DNA of 64,000 nucleotides from Adiantum capillus-veneris (taxonomy: Eukaryota; Streptophyta; Polypodiopsida; Polypodiales; Pteridaceae), in NCBI GenBank assembly GCA_014529385.2, contig CM043969.1, positions 30,646,946 to 30,710,945 on the forward strand. Reading direction: 5' to 3'. The notes under the pieces are model-generated. The model had not been told where the DNA came from and did no database searches. It saw nothing but the letters and a program-made list of their open reading frames with translations. Numbering within the stretch: position 1 is the first letter of the stretch; each line of letters starts with the position of its first letter. Positions 12,158-22,118 of this stretch are shown here, piece after piece. Position numbers and translations under genes: made by a program.

Positions 12158-13779
12158 TGATAGCCGTTTTTCGGCTCTCGGTAATTGCCATACTGAGTTA
12201 TCCCACCCTACCAAAATCACCTTAACACTATGGCTATTCTTACCTTTTCATTGTACATAGGCGTGTGTGAGTTAGGGGACTTTTCCCATATTTTCTTTAA
12301 AAACCCTCAATTAGCTAGTCACTGGGCTAATTGAGCCAAAAAAATAAAAAAATAAAAAATAAAAAAATAAAAGTATATTATGGCCTCTTTGTGTGTAAAT
12401 ATTTCATTGTATATATGGCCTAAATATAGAGATTTTTTATAATTTTTTTGGTATTTTATTTAAATATTTCTACTTAGGTGTGTGTTTTATTAAACCTATG
12501 TACATCTTCTTTCATCCTCTTACACCATAAGTATATTTTTTCCCAATATGTACATACTCTAACCTTATATTTTTCCTTTAAAAAAATCACTCCCACATTT
12601 TCACCCTCACCCTTGTGAAAACAAAAAATTGATTTCTACTCATTGGTCACGTTTATTATATTATTTACTTGCATACCTTTTCTTCTTTCACCCAAAATAA
12701 CTCAAAGAGGGACCATATCATATGATTCCAATATCTTTCCATATCCATAACTCCTCCATATTTTTATTATTATTTTTACTCATTATTCTAACACCATGTG
12801 CTCATTGAGCTAAAGTCCATGAATAGTCCATACACTAGTCCCACCATGTATATATTTCTTTATTCACCAATAATCCTCCTCCATGCATGTGTCAAGGGCA
12901 ACTTGAATGCTTTATATTATGATATGACAAACGAGGGGCTCACTCTTGGATGCATTGTACAAATTCAACAAAAAGAGGGGGCCACTGAAGACTTTTTGTG
13001 AAGAAAAAACAGGTCTTTTGGTGGGATTTTTAATATCCATCTCCACTCCAAATTTGGAGCGTTGGAAACAGAGAAAATGTAGTCCACGCTCTGAATAATC
13101 ACCTTAAATTGTTTTATGATTTTTGGAGCTACCAGCGGCGAGATATGATTTTCTGAGTGGACCCCAGTCTGCCCACTTTTCTCACAAGTAGCCTATAGTC
13201 TTCTCTCACCTCTTTCCACACTTCTACACACACACACATTCCTCTCAATCCCTCACTCAAACCTGCACCTTCAATGGTTTCCCTCACCTTCTTCACCATT
13301 AACCTCCCCACTTACTTCCATAGCTCTCATATGAGCTCCACATGTACATACACCATCTCTATGCCTCTCTCTATTATCTCCAAAGTACAATTCTATCTTA
13401 ACCCTTATATATATACAAAAATTCAGCATGTGTACCATGTTTAAACTCTGCAAATCAAGAGATCTCATCAACGGAATTACCATTTTGATCACGATAATCA
13501 ACCTTGGCGGCGGTGGCATGAAGAAGGGAAGACGAAGAAGAAGATCGATAGTCATTTTGAGAAACTACACAAGTAAGTCCAAAACTTCTTCAAGCTTCAC
13601 TATCACAAGGATTTGCTCACTTTATTGAACCATCTTACTTCAACCATCCACCTCATTCTACCCATTGTAAATGTAACATTAACTTTCTAGTGATTACTAA
13701 CACTAACCACTAACATACTAACACAAAATAGCATTGACCTAACTATAAAAGACACCTCACCTCAAGACATGTGTATAGT

Positions 13780-13781
<2 letters not shown>

Positions 13782-13848
<67 letters not shown>
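13782..13848. repeat. (CT)n microsatellite, left side of the insertion
   Basis: 33 CT units in the B 5' LTR. The 3' LTR has only about ten units at the same place (23649-23668). The tract resumes on the other side of the insertion at 15174-15220, so it was the target of the inserted element. Confidence 0.93.
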
Positions 13849-13854
<6 letters not shown>

Positions 13855-15168
13855 CCCTAGCTCTCTTGCTCTCCAGCTTCGCTGACCTCCCCCTCGGCGA
13901 GGGGCTGCCCTGCGGGGGGGTCCCCTGCTCTATAGCGTTGCCCTATCCCAGCTCCAGCCCGAGCGACTCTGCGTTACAACTCCAGCAGCAACGCCGCCAC
14001 CCTGTCCCGCCACTAGCGCACCATCACCTGCTCTAGCAGTGCCATCACAGGCTCCCTGTTCCGCCCACGGACTGCCTCTGCTCCACATACCCGCCCCCGT
14101 CTCCTCGCTGTCCAGCATTCACATTATTCTTTACCTTTGAAGCTCCCATAGTGACACATTAAAAACCCTAAGCGTCCTTTCCCACCCCGAGCCTAAGGAC
14201 AGCCCACCTCCGGGTCTTCTAAACAACAGAAATGACCACTCGAGCTTCATCCCACAGCAAGGTCACTTTCGCAGGAGTTGTAGCAACACCCCCGAAGCAG
14301 GACAACGTCGTCGGCCTTCAAAATGAAGTCAAAAAGCTTCGCAAGAAGAATGAGGAGCTCAAGCTAGGACTTTCCACCATCGAGACACGGCTTGCCGCAA
14401 TGGAAAATTGCAAGAAAGAAGAGATGGAAGAGATGGAAGTCAAGTTCAACAAAACAAAGGCAGAAGTGGAGACCATACTCACGAAGGAGGTCAAAAATCA
14501 AGTGCACGAAGTAATCTTTCGCAAGGTTGAGGACCATGTGACATCCACACTACGCGAGCGACAACGACAAGAGGACATCTCCCTTAATGTCCGCATCGGC
14601 GGGCTCCCAAGTGACTGGAAAGGGGAGGGAGATCACAAGTTTCACAAGTTCTTTGCCCGTATCCAAGCAGTAAACCCCTTTGGTACAATGGGATCCATCA
14701 ACAATCACCTTTCTTACACATGAGCATCGCACCAATCATGCAATCCTAACTTTTAAGACCAAGGCGGATCGAACCAAACTCCTCGAACAATCAAGGCTCC
14801 TCAAGGATACTAAAATTTGGTTTGCAGAAGATCTCACACCCGCCCAACTCAAACACAAAAAGGCAGAACTCCAGAAGATGCGAGAAGCACGCACAGTAGG
14901 GAAATGGGCAGTCTATCGAGGAGGTAAAGCCATTATCTAGGAGTTTTGAGCTCCCAAGCCGGCCCCGCCCTCACATACCCCTTCTTAGTTTTTTTCATTT
15001 AAACTTTTCCTTTTCCTTTGACACCTCTGTGGACCCTCAGTCCTTAACTGAGATGTATCTCATGATCCCCCTGTTTAGAAGAACCCCTTTGTAATGTTTT
15101 GATTTCGGTCCCATGGGTCATATTTGACCTCCGCGGACGATAATTCAATCTATCTATCTATCTATCTA

Positions 15169-15170
<2 letters not shown>
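13849..15170 (+). mobile_element. ORF1-only LINE-like (non-LTR) element
   Basis: A 1.3-kb block present in the 5' LTR of B and absent from the 3' LTR. Its first 280 bp are strongly GC-rich in an AT-rich neighbourhood. It encodes an L1 ORF1-like protein and nothing else: no endonuclease or reverse transcriptase. The 3' end is a simple tail of CTAT/ATCT units (15146-15170), as in several plant LINEs. It is bounded on both sides by CT repeats, which could hide the target duplication. The shape matches the half-LINE idea (ORF1 retained, ORF2 lost) known from mammalian HAL1. Confidence 0.62.
14232..14938 (+). pseudogene. L1 ORF1p-like nucleic-acid-binding protein
   Basis: ORF1p of L1-type LINEs is an RNA chaperone that trimerises through a coiled coil. 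Here residues about 30-100 form a heptad-rich coiled coil (NEVKKLRKKNEELKLGLSTI). Then comes an RRM-like entry NVRIGGLPSDW, then ILTFKTKADRTKLL and a C-terminal segment LTPAQLKHKKAELQKMREAR...GKWAVYRGGKAII resembling the L1 C-terminal domain. One frame change is needed between about 14690 and 14725: the first frame stops at 14721-14723 and the second begins upstream of 14720. The start is the first ATG after a 380-bp GC-rich leader. No zinc knuckle is visible, unlike the usual plant ORF1. Confidence 0.62.

Positions 15171-15220
<50 letters not shown>
15146..15220. repeat. (CTAT)n tail followed by (CT)n
   Basis: Tetranucleotide CTAT units to 15170, then CCCTCTCT into a pure CT run ending at 15220. 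The first part is read as the tail of the LINE-like element and the second as the right half of the target tract. Confidence 0.85.
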
Positions 15221-15222
<2 letters not shown>

Positions 15223-15391
15223 TACTTACTTTCACCTTATCTACCATCAATAATGCTCTCTTTTGAGCCCACACCCATGACTCAAGCAGACAAAGAAGGC
15301 CCCCAACGTTTGATATTCAAAAAAATCATAATCCTGATTTGTTAGCTTGTAAATTAGGATTTTCAATAATCTTTATGAGGGGTCTCCAACC

Positions 15392-15400
15392 TATAAATAG
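15392..15400 (+). promoter_or_regulatory. TATA box of the B 5' LTR
   Basis: TATAAATAGGCCCCTCTCC, conserved at the equivalent place of the 3' LTR (23848) and of solo LTR N (36966). An AATAAA-type signal (CAATAAATTGAGG) follows about 210 bp downstream in both B LTRs, giving the usual LTR order of promoter then polyadenylation signal. Confidence 0.7.
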
Positions 15401-16242
15401 GCCCCTCTCCTTCTTGTAAAACAACCTCCAACATCTCACATAGCACCCCAACACTCTATGCGTGAGGAGAGACTTAGGTGTAGCAACCACTTGTGAGCTT
15501 CACTCTTGGTGTGAGAGAAGCCTTCAAGCTACACATTGCAAGTGAGAGAGCGTGAGTTCCACAAATCTCAAAACCACTATTGTATATGCTCCTTCATCAT
15601 CAATAAATTGAGGTTTGGTGAATCAAAGGCGTGATTCGACGTTCAAATCTTCGTCCTTCCATTTGTGCAATACGGTTTGGTGAATTGAAGGTGACTTGTG
15701 TATTTTGAGTTTTTATCGGTTGATCTTGATTTTAGAAAGTATTTTAGTGTGTTTTTCATTGCCAGTTTTTTGTCCATTGTAAGAGGGTATTGTGGTGAGA
15801 GGTCTCCCACACGCTAAGACAGTGTGTGTGTGTTTTGGCAATGTTTAGCAATCACTAAGCATTGAGTGAGTTTTGTACAAGTTTTACGATAGCATCATAA
15901 CGAACCATCTCTATTTGCAAGTCACAAATAAGGTATTACGCAAGATCCTTTCCTCTCTCTCTTCCCTTTGCTCTAGCTCTCTCTGGTCCATTTCATGTGT
16001 GTCTTGGTGTGAGGTTGCTTGTTTGTGTTGTGTGGTGCATCTTCTTGGTTGTGCCAAAATCTCTCTTGCGTCCTAGTTCACATACCATAACTAGGTGGTG
16101 CCCCTATCTTGTTTGGGTTTGGCTGTGGGTTTGTTGTTTTGTTATGCTTGTGGTTTCCCCAGCCCCAATTGAGCAGCACGGGAGCCTTGAGGGGTGTTTA
16201 GAGGTTGCCTTTCTTGTTGCCCGCCCCGGACGGCCTCAATTT

Positions 16243-16258
16243 TGGTGCCCCCACGGAG
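16243..16258 (+). promoter_or_regulatory. Probable primer-binding site of element B
   Basis: TGGTGCCCCCACGGAG begins four bases after the CCTCA end of the 5' LTR, the expected position for tRNA priming. I do not assign the tRNA. Family E has a similar TGGTGCCCGCCACCGAGG after its LTR. Confidence 0.6.
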
Positions 16259-16315
16259 AACGAGCGGTTGTGTTAGCATACACAAGGTAAGTCTTCAAAA
16301 ACTAGTTGTGTTTAC

Positions 16316-16773
16316 ATGAACAATCCACCACCTCCTAATCCTGCTCATGCAATTTAATTTCATCAGTTTCATTGGGTGCAAGGGATTAGGATAAAAGTTC
16401 ACATTGATAGAAAAATCTTTTTTCAACAAAGTATTGTATTTCTGTTTGGTGCCGAAGCATTAAGAGATATTCTACAATCTCCAAATCCTATTATACTCCC
16501 ACTTGTAGATTATAATGTCTCTTTTGATGTACATGTGTTTATCTTGTTTTAGCTAGGGTAATGAATCAAGAGGACTTGTATCGTACATTCATTCCTTTGT
16601 CTAGACAAGATGTGCATGTAATAGTTGGCACAAAGTTACAATTTCAACGTGTTTTCCGTTGTATGTTTGAACCTAGGCAAGTAGCGGCTATCAATGCCTC
16701 AGTCAATCCGTTCATTTTGCCATTGATTCGCTATGATCTAAGCTTTGACGTTTATATTTTCATTCTACTTTAA
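16316..16773 (+). other. B leader with two related short open frames
   Basis: Between primer site and gag the leader holds a 13-codon ATG frame (16316-16357) and then two imperfect repeats. The first covers about 16373-16552 without an ATG; the second is an ATG frame of 70 codons at 16561-16773. Both repeats end in matching peptides (ILPLVDYNVSFDVHVFILF and ILPLIRYDLSFDVYIFILL) followed by a stop. The pattern suggests an ancient tandem duplication of a small coding unit upstream of gag. Function unknown. Confidence 0.5.
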
Positions 16774-16818
16774 AATTTGATTTTGCAACACAAAAAATAA
16801 AAAAAGAAAAAGAATTTT

Positions 16819-18210
16819 TTGAGTAAAACCAGCAACATGGATAAAACTAGGCAAATGAGTGGTTACCCCTTGTTCTTTGGAGAGCCTGGGGAGGATGCAA
16901 AATTATTTTTAGCAAATTTCAAAATGTCTTGCCGTATCAAGAGGATAGTAACTGATCAGGAACGTGTAGAAATGTTTGAGGTAGTCCTTAGGAAAGATGC
17001 TAGCACTTGGTTTGACTCTTTGCCTGAGGAAGTTAAGCGGAATTACACGGAAGTGTTGAATCGTTTCAAGAAATACTTCTTTGATCCCCAAAACACTCAA
17101 AATCTATGGCAAGACATTGTTTCTCATAAGCAAAAAGACTTAGATGACTACTAGTTGTACAAGCAAGAGTTTCTACGTCTTTGGGCTCTATGGGTGAGAA
17201 ATGTTGCTAACCTTGGTGATGGTGCAGAGTTCCTAAAGAAGGAGAGGTTCATAGCCGGACTCTTTCCTGACCTTAAGGTAAAAGTTGAGGCGAGTGCACC
17301 TGCTACCTTTGATGCAGCTGAAACTAGGGCTGCTGAGAAATATAGAAAACTCAAGTGCTTAAGGGGAGAGGTTCCAATAGAAGGTCTGAAACCCAAAGGT
17401 AAGTCACAAACATCAACATCTAGGGAGCTTATTGAGGTAACGACGGAAGTGATTGAGAAGTTAAATGAATCCTTAAGCAGCCTCTCAATTCACATTGCAC
17501 AAGCTGTAGGTCCAAAGGGACAAGCAAAGAAGTCAGAAGAGCGAGATCCACCACGACCTAGGAGAGTCTTGCAATGCTGGAATTGCGGAGAGTCTAGACA
17601 TGGGATGTATAATTGTCCTTGGCCCCGTGGGGAGCCAGGGAGACCTAACTTGAATTACCCAGTGATGAATGCAAGTAAAGGAACTAGTCAGCAACCATGG
17701 CTTCTACAAAGGCCAAATGGAGCAAGACCACCTCCACAAGGAGTGGAAGGAGTTCCACCTTTGCCAGACCCAAATGTGCATGTGGTAGAGGTGACAAATT
17801 CAAGAGAGGTTGACATGGAAGAAAATGGCATTAAGCGTGGCCGAGGGAAAGATAAGGAGAAAGAAGGAGTTACATCACAAAGTGACCATGGACGAGAAAA
17901 GACGGCAAAGGAAACCAAGGAAGCTAAGAGGACTCGACGTCGTATCAACCTCCAAGACTTCCCTCTTGGACATGGTATGGATCCATACAACCTGTTGGAA
18001 GACATGAGAGGTAAGGGTCCTGATATCTCATGGCCTCAATTTATTGCATTATGTCCACAAGTTAGGAGGGATTTAACAAGGGCAGTTAGCACTAGGAGAA
18101 AGGTAAAAGAGAGTGTGCTTGTTGTAAAAATTGCACAAGCTGAAATGAATGAGGACATTACACCTGTTCTAGATTGTTACATAAAAGGGAGATTGGTTGG
18201 AAAGGTCTAG
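16819..18210 (+). pseudogene. Gag of element B
   Basis: Structural protein of the virus-like particle. The first 111 codons carry a retrotransposon gag core (LFFGEPGEDAKLFLANFKMS, DASTWFDSLPEEVKRNY). A TAG at 17152 interrupts the frame after KDLDDY, and the same frame continues to 18210 with EFLRLWALW, a long charged linker and a CX2CX4HX4C zinc knuckle, CWNCGESRHGMYNC, at 17575-17616. All four knuckle ligands are intact. The frame runs into protease but is out of phase by one base near 18207, where the gag frame reaches TAG. This is most simply a single-base loss rather than programmed shifting, given the other lesions. Start chosen at 16819 as the first ATG of the open frame. Confidence 0.8.
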
Positions 18211-18593
18211 TGGATGGGGGTGCACAAATTTGCATCATGACAGAAGGACTCATGCAAAGACTAAGCATGCACATCCATGAGACACCTGAAATCGAAGTTA
18301 AGATGGCAAACAATAGCAAGGCTATGTGTGTAGGCATTTGTAAAAATGTCTTTGTAGAGGCCTTTGGCATTAAGAAGGCGGTGGATTTTTATGTTATGTC
18401 GACCAAGGGAAGTGGTTATCCATTTATCCTAGGAAGACCATGGCTAATGAAAATGCGAGCTTTGCAGGATTCGGAGAGTGGAAAGCTAATTTGCAATAAT
18501 GACAATCATAAGAAGGTTGTCTTTGACATGAAGGAGCAACGCCAAGAGGAGATCCATGAAGAATCATCTCAAAGTGAGACGGAGGAAGGCTAG
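18174..18593 (+). pseudogene. Retropepsin-like protease of element B
   Basis: Active-site segment GLVDGGAQICIM at about 18205-18240 and the closing FILGRPWL motif at about 18424-18446, about 70 residues apart as in plant gag-pol proteases. It shares the DGGA variant with element G. The frame is in phase with the downstream polymerase but is cut by stops at 18591 and 18744 in an acidic linker. Upstream it is out of frame with gag. Confidence 0.75.
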
Positions 18594-18755
18594 ACCGATA
18601 GCACTTTAGAAGGAGAAAGTAGCGGCAGCATTACTGAAGAGGAGTCTTCCATTGAAGTCATGGGGGTAAGGTTTAATCCAAACAACCAAGAGACCTCTTG
18701 CCCAGGTTTGGAAGAGGTAGGTTCCCAAGAGAACCAAAATGTCTAAGATGAAGGA

Positions 18756-20906
18756 ATGTTAGAAGGTATGTTGTCTACAACACTTACAAAGGACGAAAGA
18801 CAGGAGTTCAAATGTGTGCTAAGGAAATTTCCTAGGCTTTTAGCTAAAGACTACACCGATGTGCATGGAGTAGATGCTGTTCAACACAAAATTGAGTTGA
18901 AGCCAGAGGCCACACCTAAGGCTCAGAAGCTACGAAGGCTAGGAGTCATCAAGGAGCAGGCTTTACTCAAGGAGGTAAGAAAGCTTCTAGTAGCAGGTTT
19001 CATTTATCCTGTGGAGAATTCGGAGTGGGTCTCTCCCGTTGTTGTCACTCCTAAGGAGAACGGAAAGTGGAGGGTGTGTGTGGATTACCGTCCACTCAAT
19101 GAGGCAACAAAAAGAGATCACTTTCGCCTCCCATTTCAAGGTGAGATACTAAATGAGGTAGCTGGTCATGAGAAGTACACTATGTGTGATGGCTACTCAG
19201 GTTACTTTCAAATAGGTATCGCATTGGAAGATCAATTGAAAAAAACCTTTATCACTCCTTGGGGTTGTTATGCTTTTAGAGTCATGCCATTTGGTCTGAC
19301 AAATTCTCCTGCAAAATTCCAACGTTTCATGAACATGGTGTTTCAAACATTCTTTGGAAAGTCAATTAGGGTGTTCATTGATGATTTTTGCATTTATAGC
19401 TCAAAATCATTGCATCTACAAAGGGTAAAAGAAGGTTTAAATAAGCTCTATGACATGGGAGGTCAGCTCAACCCTGACAAGTGTCACATAGGTGAGGATG
19501 AAGTGATCTTGCTTGGTCACAAGGTTTCCTATAAAGGTATTGAGGTGGATCCAGCAAAGGCAAAAGCTCTCATTGAGCTACCATCACCAAAGAGTCTTAA
19601 GGAGGTCATCTCATTCATTCAAAAGGTGAAGTATATGTCACGCTTCATTCATTCAACCTCAGAGTTACTTCACCCTTTGCAAAAGTTGACACAACAAGTA
19701 GAATTTGCATGGTCTAATGAGCTTGAAGAGTACTTTTGTAGCATTAAAGTCATTTTGTCAGAGCTACCAACACTCATGTCTCCTTGTTGGGAGTACACAT
19801 TCTTTGTTAGCTCTAGTTTTGGGAAGGAAACAATTGGTGCAATTTCATTACAACAAGATCCCCACAGTACTAGGATGCGACCCGTCTACTTTGCTAGTAG
19901 GGTCATGAATGCCTTGGAGAGAAGCTACACAAAAGCATAACTCATGATGCTTTCTCTCATGTTTGCGGTGAGAAAGTTTAGATCCTACCTGCTACCAAAA
20001 CCTTTTGTAATCCTCACTGCAGAAAATTTGTTCCCTTGGGTGTCATCTCAAATGAATCTTAGTACTAGGATCTCAAAGTGGATTATGGAGTTGCAAGAGC
20101 TCCAATTCTCTTTCAAGGTAGAAGATAGTGTGCATGCACAATTGGCAGGGATTCTCACTTATAGGGTACATGAAAAGGAAATTAAGGTGCCTCAAGTAAA
20201 GACCCTACCATTGCCACCACCAAAAAGTATTCCTAATGCTTTTACCTTGTTCTTTGATGGAGCTTTTCGACGAGCCACAGGGAAAGCAGGGGGAGGGCTA
20301 GTGTTGCTCAACGCAAGTGGGGAGGTTGTCATGAAAGAGGAGGTCAATCTACCAGGTTCAACTAGCAACAATGAAGCAAAATACGACACACTACTTCATG
20401 GTTTGAAGATGTGCATTGGCCAAGGGATACAACGTCTCATGGTAAAAGGAGATGCACTTCTCATTGTTAAACAGATTTTAGGCATTTGGGCATGCAAGAA
20501 TGAAAGCTTAAGCACAAAAGTTCATGCCATTCGTAGGATGTTTAATCAGTTTGAAGAAGTGCAACTGTATCATATTCCTAGGAAACAAAATGAAGATGCC
20601 GATTTACTTGCACAACAAGCAATTACATGTGTTGAGAAAGAAGTGCAGGTCATCATGGTGGCAACAGTGGTCAAGCAACCGAGATACCAAGGGTTAGAGT
20701 CATTGGCTCCCATTATTGGCTACATTTTGGAGGGCGAGTTTCCACAAGACTTCACTAAAACTCAGAAAAGGAGACTCATGAAGAAGGTAAGTTTCTATCT
20801 CTTCCTAGAAGGCTCCCTCTATCAAAGACGGAAGGATCAAGTGTGCAAAAGAGTACCAACTATCGAGGAAATTCCATCCATGGTGGTCATTTTGCCCAAG
20901 AATTAA
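18756..20906 (+). pseudogene. Reverse transcriptase with two RNase H domains (Tat type)
   Basis: Polymerase of element B. Reverse transcriptase shows WVSPVVVTPKENGKWRVCVDYR (fingers; about 19025), FQIGIALEDQ, FRVMPFGLTNSPAKFQRFMN and the catalytic VFIDDFCIYS at 19371-19400. The first RNase H follows (PVYFASRVMNALERSYTKA) and is interrupted by TAA at 19938, with the same frame resuming at once. From about 20240 comes a second RNase H of archaeal type: LFFDGAF, SNNEAKYDTLLHGLKM, VKGDALLIVKQI and EDADLLA supply D-E-D-D. A second RNase H of this kind marks the plant Tat lineage. Apart from the stop, catalytic residues look intact. The frame ends at 20906, overlapping integrase in another frame. 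Confidence 0.85.
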
Positions 20907-22090
20907 CTGTGAAGAAGATTTTGCTTGCGGGGTATGTTTGGCCAAGTCTGCATGTGGATGTTCAACATTGGTGTAAAAGCTGCCACAATTGTCAAATTAA
21001 TGGAAACAAGCATCTGTTACATGGTCCACGACAGTTAGTCCTTGCAAATGGTCCTTTTGAAAAATGGGGCATTGATGCTATGGGTCCTGTGCCTAGGACA
21101 AAAAATGGTAAACTCTACATTCTAGTGGCTGTGGACTACATGACTAGGTGGGTAGAGGCTCAAAGTGTGGCAAGGGTAAATGGGAAAACAATGAGCAAGT
21201 TTGTCTACACTAATATTTGTTGTAGATTTGGCACACCTCTAGAGATTTTTTCGGATAATGGTCCAAGGTTTAGGAAGGGCTTGCTCACAGAAGTTTGTGA
21301 AGAGCTTCACATTCTACATCGTCATAGCACACCATACTACCCACAGTCAAATGGTTTGGTGGAGAAGGCTAATGGTGTCATTGCAGGAATCATTAAAAAG
21401 ATGGTGCAAAACAAGACAAAATTATGGGATGACTTCTTGAATGGTGCCTTGTGGACATATCGAACCACATATAGGGAATCCACGGAGTTCACACCATTTC
21501 ACTTGGTCTATGGTTAAGAGGCTTTGCAGCCTATCGAGCTCAACATTCCAACAATGTGGCTTCATGGCAAAGGTGCACAAGATGATCAAGAGGTATGGAT
21601 GGATCGACTTCTTACGTTAGTGGAGCTTGAGTGGAAAAGAGAAGCATCTTACGAGTGTTACAAGAGGAAAGCCACACAAGCGAAAGAAACGCTCGACAAG
21701 AAACTCAAGGACAAAGGCATCAAGGAAGGAGAGCTTGTGCTAAGGTATGACAATCGACTTGACAATCGTTTTGATGCCAAGTTTGAAACTAGATGGCAAG
21801 GGCCATACATAGTCAAGAAGGCTTTCAATTCAAGTTACTATCAGCTTATGGACTTGAATGGTAAAGAGCACTCCAGGAAGGTAAACGGGTAGTGCTTGAA
21901 GCCCTATTTGAGTCGCCTTCTACCAAGGGATCTACCAAAGATCTGTCAAGAAGCCACTCTCTCATGTAAGTATTGTTACATGAAGCATGAGTGTAACTCC
22001 AGCCAAAATTCTGAGGGGCCAAAAAATGAAGATCTCGTCACGGACTCTGAAGCACTCTCTTTGAAAAATATGCTCTATGATGGTACATGA
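20843..22090 (+). pseudogene. Integrase of element B
   Basis: Integrates element cDNA. Zinc-binding region with HGGHFAQELTVKKILLAGY and CKSCHNCQ (about 20880-20995). Core D-D-E visible: KWGIDAMGPV (D near 21074), EIFSDNGPRF (D near 21255) and SNGLVEKANG (E at 21362). A C-terminal GELVLRYDNRLDNRFDAKFETRWQGPYIV segment follows, then a Cys/Glu-rich tail. Stops at 21515 (after HLVYG) and 21890 interrupt the same frame. A frameshift near 20880 separates it from the polymerase frame. No chromodomain seen, consistent with Tat. Confidence 0.82.
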
Positions 22091-22101
22091 ATATACCATC
22101 A

Positions 22102-22118
22102 TCCTGGGGGAGGGCTAA
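22102..22118 (+). promoter_or_regulatory. Polypurine tract of element B
   Basis: CCTGGGGGAGGGCTAA immediately before TGACAGCC of the 3' LTR, the expected site for plus-strand priming. Confidence 0.75.

Larger units (their letters stand above)
12158..16238 (+). repeat. 5' LTR of element B (contains a LINE-like insertion)
   Basis: 4081 bp, against 2565 bp for the 3' LTR. Most of the difference is the insertion in the CT tract at 13849-15170, plus expansion of the flanking microsatellites. Starts TGATAGCCGTTTTTCGG, ends GGCCTCA. Shared landmarks with the 3' LTR include CTTTTCATTGTACATAGGCG, CAGCGGCGAGATATG, the TATA box and GGGAGCCTTGAGGGG. Confidence 0.88.

Noticed and set aside
15124-15345. 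Open frame encoding a Ser-Leu repeat
   Set aside because: Translation of the CT microsatellite at the edge of the LINE-like insert.
18174-18210. Programmed frameshift between gag and protease of B
   Set aside because: One missing base gives the same picture, other lesions are frequent in B, and no slippery heptamer is evident.
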